This document shows, in pieces, positions 1-12,092 of a DNA stretch of 64,000 nt. Under the pieces are notes generated by a model that saw nothing but the letters and a program-made list of their open reading frames with translations, was not told the DNA's origin and ran no database searches. The number at the start of each line of letters is the position of its first letter. Positions within the stretch are counted from its first letter, which is position 1. The stretch comes from Thermus antranikianii DSM 12462 (GTDB lineage: Bacteria; Deinococcota; Deinococci; Deinococcales; Thermaceae), in NCBI RefSeq assembly GCF_000423905.1, contig NZ_AUIW01000004.1:1-64000 (forward strand), read 5' to 3'. The position numbers and the translations under genes were made by a program.

Positions 1-72
1 GCTGGAGAAGATGCTTCAGGAGCGGTATGCCCCCCGTACACAGACTCTTACACATAACTCTTGACACGACCC
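1..72 (+). mobile_element. Right end of an insertion sequence, probably IS256 family
   Basis: Frame 2 reads LEKMLQERYAPRTQTLTHNS and stops at 62-64, which would be the C-terminus of a transposase running in from the left. The following bases, with cttacacataac then cttgacacgacc, resemble the right terminal repeat of IS256-family elements (TTACACA...TTGACAC). Immediately after, the sequence becomes the last codons of a cytochrome oxidase subunit III gene. The family call rests on recalled terminal-repeat style and not on a search. The left end and any target-site duplication (gtgggggt at 73-80 would be the candidate) lie outside the window. Confidence 0.45.
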
Positions 73-156
73 GTGGGGGTGGAGGTGGCAGGGCTTTACT
101 GGCACTTCGTGGATTTGGTCTGGGTTTTCATCTTTGCCTTCTTTTACCTGTTCTAG
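73..156 (+). pseudogene. 3' remnant of a cytochrome c oxidase subunit III gene
   Basis: The frame ending at TAG 154-156 encodes VGVEVAGLYWHFVDLVW followed by a hydrophobic helix, which is the conserved last helix of oxidase subunit III (YWHFVD motif). In the same frame a TAA at 55-57 precedes it, so the gene does not continue upstream within the window and is cut by the element at 1-72. It belongs to a second heme-copper oxidase cluster, since the caa3 oxidase at 1450-3825 carries its own fused subunit III. The subunit IV-like gene follows after 8 bases, with the SD sequence GGAGG overlapping this stop codon. Confidence 0.6.
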
Positions 157-164
157 GAGGCAGC

Positions 165-503
165 ATGAACCACGGCACGGAGATCCATCGGGGGGAACAG
201 CACCAGCCCATCGGTACCTATCTAGCGGTCTGGGGACTCCTCTTTCTCCTCAGCACCCTGTCCTACCTCCTGGACTACTTCAAGGTGGAACCCGTGAGCT
301 TACGGCGCTTCCTCATCACCGCCTTTGCCCTCCTCAAAGCGGGGCTTATCGTGGCCTACTTCATGCACCTGCGCTTTGAGCGTGTGGGCCTGGTCTACGC
401 CATCCTTTTGCCTCCCCTTCTCCTCCTGGCCCTGGTGGCCATCTTGCTCCCCGAGGGGCAGTATGTGGCGACGGTGCGGCATTTCTTCCTTGGCGGCCCT
501 TAG
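165..503 (+). CDS. Cytochrome c oxidase subunit IV family protein (COX4_pro-like)
   Basis: This 112-residue membrane protein has three predicted helices, at about residues 21-39, 51-70 and 78-96. The order and spacing are those of the small bacterial oxidase subunit IV (CyoD/CtaF/COX4_pro), including the KAGLIVAYFMHLRFE segment after helix 2 that is typical of the family. The start at ATG 165 is chosen because GGAGG lies 4-8 bases upstream; a longer frame reaching back to 27 would run through the insertion and subunit III remnants. It would help assemble a second heme-copper oxidase whose core genes lie to the left. Its downstream neighbour overlaps its last 41 bases. Confidence 0.75.
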   Translation: MNHGTEIHRGEQHQPIGTYLAVWGLLFLLSTLSYLLDYFKVEPVSLRRFLITAFALLKAGLIVAYFMHLRFERVGLVYAILLPPLLLLALVAILLPEGQYVATVRHFFLGGP

Positions 504-654
504 CCTGGTCCTGGCCCACCACACCGAAACCCGCCCCAGCGACCTGGGATCGGGCTGGTGGGGGATTTTGGTGATGGCCCCGGTTCCCTTCCTCCTGGTG
601 GGGGGTGTGGCCTGGTACCTCTGGCGCCGGCGCTCGAGGCCCAGGAAGCCTTGA
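463..654 (+). CDS. Small membrane protein downstream of oxidase subunit IV
   Basis: This frame encodes 63 residues: a short hydrophobic N-terminus (about 8-18), a polar segment HHTETRPSDLGSG, one strong helix (about 32-51), and a basic tail WRRRSRPRKP, suggesting N-out/C-in topology. It starts inside the subunit IV gene (41-base overlap), which fits translational coupling. I recognise no family. Its position suggests an accessory subunit of the same oxidase cluster. The start is uncertain because no clear SD precedes ATG 463. Confidence 0.5.
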   Translation: MWRRCGISSLAALSLVLAHHTETRPSDLGSGWWGILVMAPVPFLLVGGVAWYLWRRRSRPRKP

Positions 655-663
655 GCCCAAAAG

Positions 664-1365
664 CTACCTCAAGCCCCTGAGCCGCTCCAGGAAGGCCAGC
701 CCAAAAGCCTCCTCCCGCACCCTGCGCCTTAGGCCCTCGAGGTCCACTGGCCTCCTCGCCACCACCTCCAGGGCCACCTTGGGCAGGGGAGCCGCCTCCA
801 ACAAGGCGAAAAAGCCTTCGTCGGCCCAAGGGGGGACCCAGGCCCCGCTGCGGCAGAGGAACACCCGGTGGAAGACCCCTTCCACTGGCCCCCCAGGATC
901 CTTGACCCTCTCCACGGGAACCGCAGGCACGGGTTCCAGGGAAGGATCGCGCCAGGAAGGGTAGAAAACCCTAAGCCTGGCCCCTTGGCGGGCGTAATAG
1001 ACCATCCAGTCGTCGCAGGCGGGTTCCACGCCCAAAGGGCGGTAGCCCGCATCATGATGGGCATCAAAGAGCATTACCTCCCGCACTCCCTGGTGCACGT
1101 CTGAATGGAAGGCCAAGGCGTTGGAATCCGCATAGTAAAGGCGGGCCTCCGGGGCGAAGGCAAAGCGCTCCCAGAATCCCTCCCATCCCCGGGCCTGGGG
1201 CAAGGGAAGCCCCCTTAGGAGGAAGGCCAAGGCCCGCTCCTCCCAGACCTCCCCAAGGTAGTAGGGGGTCTCAAAGTGGGCCCAGGAGTAAAGGAAAGCC
1301 AAAGGGTCTTGGGGATCCTGGGGCACGGGGAAAAAGTAATCAAAATCCACCACCAAAAGGCGCAT
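664..1365 (-). CDS. Arginase-like conserved hypothetical protein (UPF0489-like)
   Basis: This 233-residue soluble protein opens with a hydrophobic strand and acidic pair (LLVVDFDYFFPVP) and has a central FDAHHDAGY motif at about residues 98-106. Asp/His motifs of this form bind metal in the arginase/deacetylase fold. I recall similar proteins being placed in UPF0489, but no function is established from sequence. The start at ATG 1365 has GGGAAGGG just upstream. It lies downstream of the caa3 operon on the same strand, separated by the hairpin at 1386-1408, so it is probably transcribed partly on its own. Confidence 0.6.
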   Translation of the reverse strand: MRLLVVDFDYFFPVPQDPQDPLAFLYSWAHFETPYYLGEVWEERALAFLLRGLPLPQARGWEGFWERFAFAPEARLYYADSNALAFHSDVHQGVREVMLFDAHHDAGYRPLGVEPACDDWMVYYARQGARLRVFYPSWRDPSLEPVPAVPVERVKDPGGPVEGVFHRVFLCRSGAWVPPWADEGFFALLEAAPLPKVALEVVARRPVDLEGLRRRVREEAFGLAFLERLRGLR

Positions 1366-1385
1366 CCCTTCCCATAGATAGCAAA

Positions 1386-1408
1386 GCCCCCGCCTTTTGG
1401 GCGGGGGC
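1386..1408 (-). terminator. Hairpin after the caa3 oxidase operon
   Basis: gcccccgcc pairs with ggcgggggc (9 perfect G-C pairs) around a 5-base loop. It lies 42 bases past the caaA stop codon. The minus-strand tail (tttgctatct) is only weakly T-rich, so termination may be partial. Confidence 0.6.
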
Positions 1409-1449
1409 TAAGGCCCAGCGTGCTTTCCCGTAGGGAAACACCTCGAGGC

Positions 1450-4850
<3,401 letters not shown>

Positions 4851-4862
4851 CCGCTTCCCTCC

Positions 4863-6686
4863 CTAAAGCACCCGATCCACCGCCATGGCCGCGAACAAGA
4901 GGGCCAGGTAGAGCATGGAGTATTTATACAGCGAAACCGCCGTCCTCCGCTCGGGCTGGCGGTAGAGGGCAAGGCTCTTAAGGATAAGCAAAGCATTAAG
5001 GGCGAGGCTCAAGAAGAAGTAAACCAGGCCGAGTTCCCCCAAAAGGAGGGGCATGAGGGAAATCAAGGCAGTGAGCACGGCATAAAGGGCGATCTGCATC
5101 ACCGTCACCCTTTCCCCCAACACCACGGGCAGCATGGGCACCCCCACGGCCCGGTAGTCGTCCTGGATCATGAGGGCCAAGGCCCAGAAGTGCACCGGGG
5201 TCCAGAAGAAGATGAGGGCAAAGAGGTACCAGGCGAAGAGGCTTAGCTCGCCCGTCACCGCCGCCCAGCCCACCAGGGGGGGAAAGGCTCCCGCCGCCCC
5301 ACCGATGACGATGTTTTGCCACGTGCGGCGTTTCAGGTAGAGGGTGTAGACCAGCACGTACCAGACAAGGCCCATGAGGGCCAGGGTGGCGGAAAGGAGG
5401 TTCGCCCCCCACCAGAGGAGAAGGAAGGCAGAAAGGGCAAGGCCAAAGGCGAAGAGAAGGGCATCCCGGCTGGAAATGCGCTGGGTCACGGTGGGACGCT
5501 TGGCGGTGCGGCGCATGCGGGCGTCGATGTCCCGGTCCACCACCATGTTGATGGCGTTGGCCGCTCCCGCCATCATGTAGCCTCCCAGGGCCACCACCAG
5601 GAAGAGGCCCGTGCCAGGCCAGCCCTTGGCGGCGATGAGCATGGCCAAAAGGGTGGTGAAGAGAAGGAGGCTGATCACCCGGGGTTTGGTGAGGGCCAGG
5701 TAGTCCTTCCAGGTGGCTCCCCCAGTGCCCCGGTGCACCTGCCCCGCCTCCGTACCCTCCCCCAGCTCCACCCGCCTAGCCCCCTGGACCAACGCCGCCG
5801 CCGAAAGCAGGATGAAAAGAAGCCACACGGCGTAGGCCAACAGAAGGTGCAGGATCTGCATCCAGACCGGGGCCTTGAGCCACACGTTCACCAGGCCCAC
5901 GAGAAGCTGCACTCCATAGAGGTATGCGAGGGCATGGGCGAAGCGGCGGGTATGGGAGGAAGGCCGCAGATGGGCCACCAGGTAGCCAGCAAAAACCACA
6001 TAAAGCCCCACGCTCACGGCGATGAGGGGGTGAAGCACCCTGAGGCGCACCAGGAAGTGCTCGCCTGGGGTCAGGGAGCGCTCCAGGGCCTCGAGGGTGT
6101 TCCGCACGGGGAAAAGAAGATCGCCCAAAGCGGTCACCGCCCCGCTCATCCCCAGGAAGAGCAAGGCGAGAAGCCCCAGGAGCAAGGCTGCCCCCACCGC
6201 ACCTTGCCCCCTAAGGCGCAAGGGAGCCCCCCCAGAGGCCCACCAGGCGGTGAGGACCAGGGAGGCCAGGAGGAAATAGGTGTTGGCCAGGTGCACCATC
6301 TGCACCACAGCCCGCTCGGGGCTCACATTGTCCGCCACCCAACCAAAAAGGACCAGGGAAGCCCCTACCAAGCTCTCAAGGATCATGAAAAAGAGGGACA
6401 ACCCTGCCCCGAAGCGCACAGAATGGCCCTTGGGGAACAACCGGAAGGCCCAAAGGAAAAGGAAGAGCACGGCGAGAAAGGCCAGGCCCGAGGTGGCCCG
6501 GTGGGTGAACTCAATGAGGGTTTCCACCTGGGGGCTTCTGGGGATAACCTCCCCGTTGCAGGTGGGCCAGTGGGAGCCGCACCCCGCTCCGGACCCGGTG
6601 GCCCGCACGTAAGCCCCCCAGAGGGCCACCAGGATGTTCCATCCCAGGACCCCCCAGGCGTAGCGGCCAAACCAAGCTTGACTCAT
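4863..6686 (-). CDS. ctaA-ctaB: Fused heme A synthase / heme O synthase (CtaA-CtaB)
   Basis: This 607-residue membrane protein combines two enzymes. The N-terminal half is CtaA (COX15), with the Cys pair in CGSHWPTC and the heme-ligand His in EFTHRATSG; it oxidises heme O to heme A. From about residue 320 comes CtaB/CyoE protoheme IX farnesyltransferase, with the prenyl-diphosphate motifs [12 protein letters not shown] and [10 protein letters not shown]. Together they make the heme A needed by the downstream oxidase. The ATG at 6686 is preferred over one at 6779: the extra 31 residues would be polar and unlike CtaA, and GGGGGGCGGG lies upstream of 6686. The fusion is usual in Thermus. Confidence 0.93.
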   Translation of the reverse strand: MSQAWFGRYAWGVLGWNILVALWGAYVRATGSGAGCGSHWPTCNGEVIPRSPQVETLIEFTHRATSGLAFLAVLFLFLWAFRLFPKGHSVRFGAGLSLFFMILESLVGASLVLFGWVADNVSPERAVVQMVHLANTYFLLASLVLTAWWASGGAPLRLRGQGAVGAALLLGLLALLFLGMSGAVTALGDLLFPVRNTLEALERSLTPGEHFLVRLRVLHPLIAVSVGLYVVFAGYLVAHLRPSSHTRRFAHALAYLYGVQLLVGLVNVWLKAPVWMQILHLLLAYAVWLLFILLSAAALVQGARRVELGEGTEAGQVHRGTGGATWKDYLALTKPRVISLLLFTTLLAMLIAAKGWPGTGLFLVVALGGYMMAGAANAINMVVDRDIDARMRRTAKRPTVTQRISSRDALLFAFGLALSAFLLLWWGANLLSATLALMGLVWYVLVYTLYLKRRTWQNIVIGGAAGAFPPLVGWAAVTGELSLFAWYLFALIFFWTPVHFWALALMIQDDYRAVGVPMLPVVLGERVTVMQIALYAVLTALISLMPLLLGELGLVYFFLSLALNALLILKSLALYRQPERRTAVSLYKYSMLYLALLFAAMAVDRVL

Positions 6687-6854
6687 GGCAAACCCGCCCC
6701 CCAGACGGTAGTGCTTACCATTCTGCCAGAAGACCTCGTCCAGGGGTGAAGTACATTTGTCCCTTCCATTACCTGCCACCCAAGGAGACTAATACCCCCT
6801 GGCCCTACTTGGCAAGGGGCTGGGGCTTTTGCTCAGCTCCACAAAGGATAAGGG

Positions 6855-8444
6855 CTACCCTACCTTTGGCCCTGCCCGGCGTATGGCTTCCTCCACCCCG
6901 TCCGCGTACTTCTGGAAGTTTTCCCGGAACAAGGTGGCAAGCTTCCTGGCCTGACGATCGTAGGCCTCCTTGTCCTCCCAGGTTTCCCGCGGGTCTAAAA
7001 GCTCCTTGGGCACCCCGGGGACCTCCAGGGGCACCTCAAAACCGAAGACGGGATCCTTGCGGTAGGGAACCCCCTCGAGGGCCCCGCTCAGCGCCGCCTG
7101 CAAAAGGGCCCGGGTCACGGGCAGGGGAAAGCGCCGGCCCACCCCGTAAGGTCCCCCGGTCCAGCCGGTATTCACCAGGTACACCCTGGGGCCATGCTTC
7201 TTGATCTTCTCCCCCAGCATCCTGGCGTAGACCCCGGGATGGAGGGGAAGAAAGGGCGCCCCGAAGCAGGCGGAGAAGGTGGCCTTGGGCTCGGTGACAC
7301 CCCTTTCCGTGCCCGCCACCCGGGCGGTGTAGCCCGAGAGGAAGTAGTACATGGCCTCCTCGGGAGAGAGGCGGGCGATAGGGGGCAGGACCCCGTAGGC
7401 ATCGGCGGAGAGGAAGAAGATGGCCCTGGGGTGCCCAGCCATGCCGGACTCCACCACGTTCTCCAGATGGGTCAGGGGATAGGAGGCCCGGGTGTTCTCG
7501 GTCTTGGTGTCGTCATCCCATTCCACCCGGCGGCTTTCCGGATTGACCACCACGTTCTCCAGGATGGCCTCAAACTGGTTGGAGGCTTTATAGATGAGAG
7601 GTTCGTGCTCCGGGGAGAGGCGGATGACCTTGGCGTAGCATCCCCCTTCAAAGTTGAAGACTCCCTCCTCGCTCCAGCCGTGCTCGTCGTCGCCGATCAG
7701 AGGCCTCTCCGGATCGGTGGAAAGAGTGGTCTTGCCCGTTCCGGAAAGACCGAAGAAGATAGCCACATCCCCCTCCTTCCCCACGTTGGCCGAGGCGTGC
7801 ATGGGGAAGACTCCCTGTTTGGGCATGAGGTAGTTCATCACGGTGAAGATGCTCTTCTTGATCTCCCCGGCGTACCTGGTACCCACGATGAGGACGAGCT
7901 TTCTCTGGAAGCTGATGCCCACGAACACCTCGCTCCGGGTTCCATCCCGACTGGGGTCGGCCAAGAAGTAAGGGGCGTGGATCACGGTGAAGCCAGGAGC
8001 GAAAGGCTCCACCTCATCGTCCTCGGGGAAACGGCGCGGAAGGATGAACATGTTGCGGGCAAAGAGGGCGTGCCAGGGGCTTTCCGTCACCACCCGGACC
8101 GCCAGGCGGTGGCGTTTATCGGCTCCCGCATACAGGTCCTGAACGTAGAGGTCGCGCTCAGAAAGGTAAGCGGCCACCCTTTCCAAAAGGGCCTGGAAGG
8201 CCTCCGGGGCGAAGGGCTGGTTCACCTCACCCCACCAGATCTCCTCCTCTATCCCCGGCTCCCGCACCACGAACTTGTCGCGGGGGCTTCTCCCGGTATA
8301 AGGGGTGGTGTCCACCACCAAGGACCCCTTGTGGGCTAGAATCCCCTCCCCCCGGGCCAGGGTGTGCTCCACTAAAATGGGAGAAGCGGTGTTCCAGAAA
8401 ACCTGTTTCCTCGGTTTGATGCCCAAAGGCTCCAGTTGGTCCAT
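6855..8444 (-). CDS. pckA: Phosphoenolpyruvate carboxykinase (ATP)
   Basis: This 529-residue cytosolic enzyme converts oxaloacetate plus ATP to PEP, CO2 and ADP, the entry to gluconeogenesis. The P-loop [11 protein letters not shown] (about residues 232-242) and kinase-2 motif with IGDDEHGW are intact, as is the RSPRDKF oxaloacetate-binding arginine segment near residue 55. The length matches the ATP-dependent family. GGGGGG lies about 8 bases before ATG 8444, with a possible TATGAT -10 box further upstream. It is on the same strand as pgi, 52 bases after the pgi stop codon, so the two gluconeogenic genes may be co-transcribed. Confidence 0.96.
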   Translation of the reverse strand: MDQLEPLGIKPRKQVFWNTASPILVEHTLARGEGILAHKGSLVVDTTPYTGRSPRDKFVVREPGIEEEIWWGEVNQPFAPEAFQALLERVAAYLSERDLYVQDLYAGADKRHRLAVRVVTESPWHALFARNMFILPRRFPEDDEVEPFAPGFTVIHAPYFLADPSRDGTRSEVFVGISFQRKLVLIVGTRYAGEIKKSIFTVMNYLMPKQGVFPMHASANVGKEGDVAIFFGLSGTGKTTLSTDPERPLIGDDEHGWSEEGVFNFEGGCYAKVIRLSPEHEPLIYKASNQFEAILENVVVNPESRRVEWDDDTKTENTRASYPLTHLENVVESGMAGHPRAIFFLSADAYGVLPPIARLSPEEAMYYFLSGYTARVAGTERGVTEPKATFSACFGAPFLPLHPGVYARMLGEKIKKHGPRVYLVNTGWTGGPYGVGRRFPLPVTRALLQAALSGALEGVPYRKDPVFGFEVPLEVPGVPKELLDPRETWEDKEAYDRQARKLATLFRENFQKYADGVEEAIRRAGPKVG

Positions 8445-8496
8445 AGAGACCCCCCTATGCCTAGGGCATCATACACTTATTTCCACGCTTCCAAGG

Positions 8497-9762
8497 TTAG
8501 GAGCTATACCCGGGACGCCCAAGAAGGGCAAAGGTTAACCGCTTGCCCAGCTCCACCCCGGGCTGGTCAAAGGCATTCACCCTCCAAAGTTCCCCTAGGA
8601 AAGCGGTTTGCCACATGAGGTGCTGCAAGAGCCAGCCCACGGCATAGGGAGAAACCTCCGAGAGGTAAAGGGTATAGACCCTCTGTCCCCCCTCGGCCAG
8701 GGCCTGGTAGGTGGCCTCGGCCTCGGCCTTCAAGAGCTGGAACAAGCCTTTGCCGAAGAGGTAACCTGCCTCCCCCTCGAGGCCTTCCACCTGGGGCAGG
8801 AGAAGGTCCTCCGTGGCCCTTTCCGGAACCACCAGAACGATAAGCTTATCCAAGGGACCTTCCCGGAAGAGCTGCACCTGGGCGTGCTGGTCCTGGGGAC
8901 CCAGGGCGGGCACGGCGGTGGTGCCCACCCGGTTGCCCTCCCCATCCCGCTTGCCCAAGGACTCGTCGTGGAGCTGGACAAACCAGGCGGGAAGGTATTT
9001 CAGCCTCTCCGAGTACACCATAAAGACCGTGATGGGAAGGTGACGGTGGAGGTGCTGGAGGAAGGCGGTTTGCAGAGGCAGGTTTTCCTCCAGCGGGGCC
9101 AGGGCCAGCTCGTTCGCCTTCCTCGCCCCCATGAGGAGGGCCTCCAAGTCCATTCCGGCAAAGGCCAAGGGAAGGAGCCCCACCGGGGAGAGCACGGAGA
9201 AGCGCCCTCCCACGTTTTCGGGAATGGAAAAGGCCTCGAGGCCCTCCTTTTCCGCCAAGGCCCTTAGCGCCCCCCGCCTGGGGTCGGTGGTGAGAACCAG
9301 ATGCCGCCGCCAGTCCTCCCCCAGGTTCTCCCGAAGCCAGTTCAGAAAAACCAGAAGAGCGGCCAGGGTTTCCGCGGTGGCCCCTGACTTGGAAACCGCG
9401 TTCACCAGGGTCTTCCGGGGGTCTAGGCCCCGAAGGAGCCGAAGCACGGGCTCCGGCTCCACGTGGTCCACGTAGTGGAAGCGCACGCCGCTTTCGTTGA
9501 AGGCACTCTCCAGGGCCTTAGGCCCCAAGACGCTTCCCCCGATGCCTAGAAGGACGAAGTCCTCCACCCAGGGGTTGGCCTCCCGGTAGCGGCGGATCCG
9601 CCTCAGGGTTTCCGTGTCCTCGGGGAGGTCCATCCAACCCAGCATGTTTTGGGGATCCTTCCGCTTGGCCAAAAGGGCCTCCCGGGCCTGAAGAAGGAGG
9701 GGCCCGTGCTCCTTAAAAGCCTGGGGGAAATCCGGGAGGAAGCGGGTATCCAGCCGCAGCAT
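8497..9762 (-). CDS. pgi: Glucose-6-phosphate isomerase
   Basis: This 421-residue protein is close to the size of the short Thermus/Bacillus-type isomerases. It carries LLGIGGSVLGPKALE near residue 100, the sugar-phosphate loop SKSGATAETLA near 185, and a C-terminal FDQPGVELGK segment with the catalytic lysine. It interconverts glucose-6-phosphate and fructose-6-phosphate. The start at 9762 fits a leaderless transcript: TAGCAT at 9769-9774 is separated from ATG by exactly 6 bases. It is divergent from the gene at 9795, with only 32 bases between the starts. Confidence 0.95.
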   Translation of the reverse strand: MLRLDTRFLPDFPQAFKEHGPLLLQAREALLAKRKDPQNMLGWMDLPEDTETLRRIRRYREANPWVEDFVLLGIGGSVLGPKALESAFNESGVRFHYVDHVEPEPVLRLLRGLDPRKTLVNAVSKSGATAETLAALLVFLNWLRENLGEDWRRHLVLTTDPRRGALRALAEKEGLEAFSIPENVGGRFSVLSPVGLLPLAFAGMDLEALLMGARKANELALAPLEENLPLQTAFLQHLHRHLPITVFMVYSERLKYLPAWFVQLHDESLGKRDGEGNRVGTTAVPALGPQDQHAQVQLFREGPLDKLIVLVVPERATEDLLLPQVEGLEGEAGYLFGKGLFQLLKAEAEATYQALAEGGQRVYTLYLSEVSPYAVGWLLQHLMWQTAFLGELWRVNAFDQPGVELGKRLTFALLGRPGYSS

Positions 9763-9768
9763 ACTCCC

Positions 9769-9788
9769 ATGCTACCCGGATGTAGGCT
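9769..9788. promoter_or_regulatory. Divergent -10 boxes of pgi and the GNAT/acyl-CoA synthetase gene
   Basis: On the minus strand TAGCAT (9769-9774) lies 6 bases before the pgi start. On the plus strand TAGGCT (9783-9788) lies 6 bases before ATG 9795. Both match the TANNNT plus N6 arrangement of leaderless genes and support both chosen starts. No convincing -35 boxes are seen. Confidence 0.55.
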
Positions 9789-9794
9789 AAAGGC

Positions 9795-12092
9795 ATGGGC
9801 TACGTGCCCCCACCCATGCCTCAGCATGGCCTCGAGGAGGGTCCCATCCTCCTTAAGGACGGGCGCACCGCCTTCCTGAGGCGGGCTGGCCCCAAGGACC
9901 TTCCCCTCTTCGTGGAGTTCCTGAGGCGGCTATCCCCGGAGTCCCTGCGCATGCGCTTCTTCTCCCCCATCTCCCCGGAGAAGGCGGCGGAGCTCCTCCT
10001 TTCCGCCAAACCCGAGGAGGAGAAGGTAACCCTCATGGTCCTGGCGGGAGACCCCCCCAGGATGGTGGCCACAGGGGAGTACGTGCGCCTGAAGGGGGAG
10101 GACACCGCCGAGGTGGCCTTTCTGGTGGACGACGCCTTCCAAGGCAAGGGCCTAGGCACCCTCCTTCTGGAGCGCCTGGCCTTGATCGCCGCCAAGCGGG
10201 GGGTAAGGCGGTTTCAGGCCTTCGTCTTGGCGGAGAACCAGAAAATGCTCAACGTCTTCATGGAAAGCGGCTTCCAGGTGCGGGCCCGCAGGGATAGCGG
10301 CGAGGTGGAGGTGGAGTTTGAAATCCTCCTGGAGGAGAGGGCGGCGGAGCGGTTTGAGTGGCGGGAAAAGGTTTCCACCCTCGCGAGCCTCCATCCCTTC
10401 TTCTTTCCCCGGGGCGTGGCGGTGGTGGGGGCAAGCCGCGACCCGGAAAGCATCGGCTACCGGGCCCTGGAAAACCTCATCTTTGGCCGCTTCCAAGGCC
10501 CCGTCTACCCGGTGAACGAGGCCATCGGCAAGGAAGGGGGTACGGTAGGGCCCCTTCTCGCCTACCCCAGGGTGGAGAGCATCCCCGGCCCCGTGGACCT
10601 GGCGGTGATTGCCGTGCCCAAGGAGAGGGTTTGGGAGGCCCTCGAGGCCTCGGGAAGACGAGGGGTGCGAGCCAGCGTGGTCCTCACCACCGGCTTCCAG
10701 GACCAAGAGGCCAAAGAGCTAGCCGACAAGGCCAGGCGCCTGGGGATGCGCCTTCTGGGCCCGGGTTCTTTGGGCCTGGTCCATACCCACCCCGAGGTGC
10801 GCCTGGCGGCGGGCCTGGCCCCCCTCCCCAAACCCGGACCCCTGGCCATCTCCAGCCAGTCCGGCACCCTGGGCCGGGCGGTGATGGCCTACGCGGAGGG
10901 TATGGGACTGGGCATCTCCTCCTTCGTCTCCTTGGGGGCCAAGGCGGACATCTCCTCCAACGACCTTTTGCAGTTCTGGGAAGAGGACGAGCGAACCCGG
11001 GTGATCCTCCTTTACCTGGAGAGCTTTGGCAACCCCCGGCGCTTCTCCCGCCTAGCCCGTAGGATCGGCAAGAAAAAGCCCATCCTGGCGGTGCATCCTT
11101 CCCGGGATCCCTTGGTGCGCACCCTCTTCGCCCAGGCCGGGGTGATCCGGGCCAACAGCCTGGAGGAAGCCTTTGACGTGGCCGCCCTTCTGGCCCTGGG
11201 GCGCCTTCCGGAAAACAACCGGGTGCGCCTTATCTCCAACGCCTCCGGCCCCTCCAACCTGGCCCTCGAGGCCCTAAGGGAAGGAGGGCTTTTCGTGGAG
11301 CACGTGGACCTGGGCTCCACCGCCAAGGCGGAGGAGTTCGCCCGCGCCCTGGAAGAAGCCCTGGAAGGCGAGGCGGGAAGCGTGTTTCTCCTCTTCGTGC
11401 CCATGGGCTTTACCAGCGAGGAGGAGTTCCTGGCTCTTTTGGAGAAGGCAGAAGGGAACAAGCTCCTTTTGGCCTGCGTGATGGGCTCCCCTGGGGTGCG
11501 GGCCCGGGTTATGGGCCAGGTGGCCCTCTACCGCTTCCCCGAATCCGCGGCCATCGCCTTGAGCCGGGCCTGGGCTTACAAGGCCTGGCGGGAAGAGCCC
11601 CTCCACTTCCCCGACTTCCCCGACCTGCGCCTGGAGGAGGCGAGGAAGCTCCTAGAAGGGAAAAAGACCCTGAGCCAGGCGGAGGGGGCCGCCCTCTTGG
11701 AGTGCTTCGGCCTGCCCTTGGGGAAGGGGGAAGGGCTTTCCCTCAAGCTCACCGCCAAACCCCACCCCCTCTTCGGCCCCGTCCTCACCCTGGTCCTGCC
11801 CACCCCCCTGGGGGACCAGGTGCTGGGCCAGCGGCTTTCCCCCCTCACCCAGAAGGACGCCCAGGAGCTGGTAAGGCCCCTAAGCCACGGGCAAAGCCCG
11901 GATCTTTCGGGTCCCCTCGACCCCGCCCCCTACCAGGAAATCGTCCTCAGGCTTTCCCGGCTTCTGGAGGAACTGCCCCAGGTGGAAGAGGTTTCCCTGG
12001 AGCTTTCCGGACCCCGGATCGCCCGCTTTGAAGTGCGCCTCGGGGGAAACCCCGAACCGAGGAACCGCCATGCGCATTCAAAGCCCCGCTAA
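9795..12092 (+). CDS. GNAT acetyltransferase fused to NDP-forming acyl-CoA synthetase domains (Pat-like)
   Basis: The 765-residue protein starts with a GNAT domain (about 20-185; acetyl-CoA loop near DAFQGKGLGTLLLE), followed from about residue 195 by a CoA-binding Rossmann domain (VVGASRDPESIGYRALENL) and a succinyl-CoA-ligase-like domain (SSQSGTLGRAVM). The C-terminus looks like a shortened ATP-grasp subdomain. Related fusions (Salmonella Pat) acetylate lysines of metabolic enzymes, with GNAT at the C-terminus; here the order is reversed. Protein-lysine acetyltransferase is therefore the likely role, with the synthetase part probably regulatory. The downstream methyltransferase gene overlaps its end by 23 bases. 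Confidence 0.82.
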   Translation: MGYVPPPMPQHGLEEGPILLKDGRTAFLRRAGPKDLPLFVEFLRRLSPESLRMRFFSPISPEKAAELLLSAKPEEEKVTLMVLAGDPPRMVATGEYVRLKGEDTAEVAFLVDDAFQGKGLGTLLLERLALIAAKRGVRRFQAFVLAENQKMLNVFMESGFQVRARRDSGEVEVEFEILLEERAAERFEWREKVSTLASLHPFFFPRGVAVVGASRDPESIGYRALENLIFGRFQGPVYPVNEAIGKEGGTVGPLLAYPRVESIPGPVDLAVIAVPKERVWEALEASGRRGVRASVVLTTGFQDQEAKELADKARRLGMRLLGPGSLGLVHTHPEVRLAAGLAPLPKPGPLAISSQSGTLGRAVMAYAEGMGLGISSFVSLGAKADISSNDLLQFWEEDERTRVILLYLESFGNPRRFSRLARRIGKKKPILAVHPSRDPLVRTLFAQAGVIRANSLEEAFDVAALLALGRLPENNRVRLISNASGPSNLALEALREGGLFVEHVDLGSTAKAEEFARALEEALEGEAGSVFLLFVPMGFTSEEEFLALLEKAEGNKLLLACVMGSPGVRARVMGQVALYRFPESAAIALSRAWAYKAWREEPLHFPDFPDLRLEEARKLLEGKKTLSQAEGAALLECFGLPLGKGEGLSLKLTAKPHPLFGPVLTLVLPTPLGDQVLGQRLSPLTQKDAQELVRPLSHGQSPDLSGPLDPAPYQEIVLRLSRLLEELPQVEEVSLELSGPRIARFEVRLGGNPEPRNRHAHSKPR

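Noticed and set aside
27-164. Longer start for the subunit IV-like gene
   Set aside because: It would translate the insertion-sequence end and the subunit III remnant in the wrong frame; ATG 165 has a proper SD.
5316-6749. A 477-residue open frame antisense to ctaAB, and similar long antisense frames over caaA, pckA and dnaE
   Set aside because: They have no start signals and unnatural composition, and lie opposite well-identified genes.
8448-8462. Imperfect palindrome atgcc-tag-ggcat upstream of pckA
   Set aside because: Five-base arms in G/C-rich sequence are expected by chance, and it matches no known operator.
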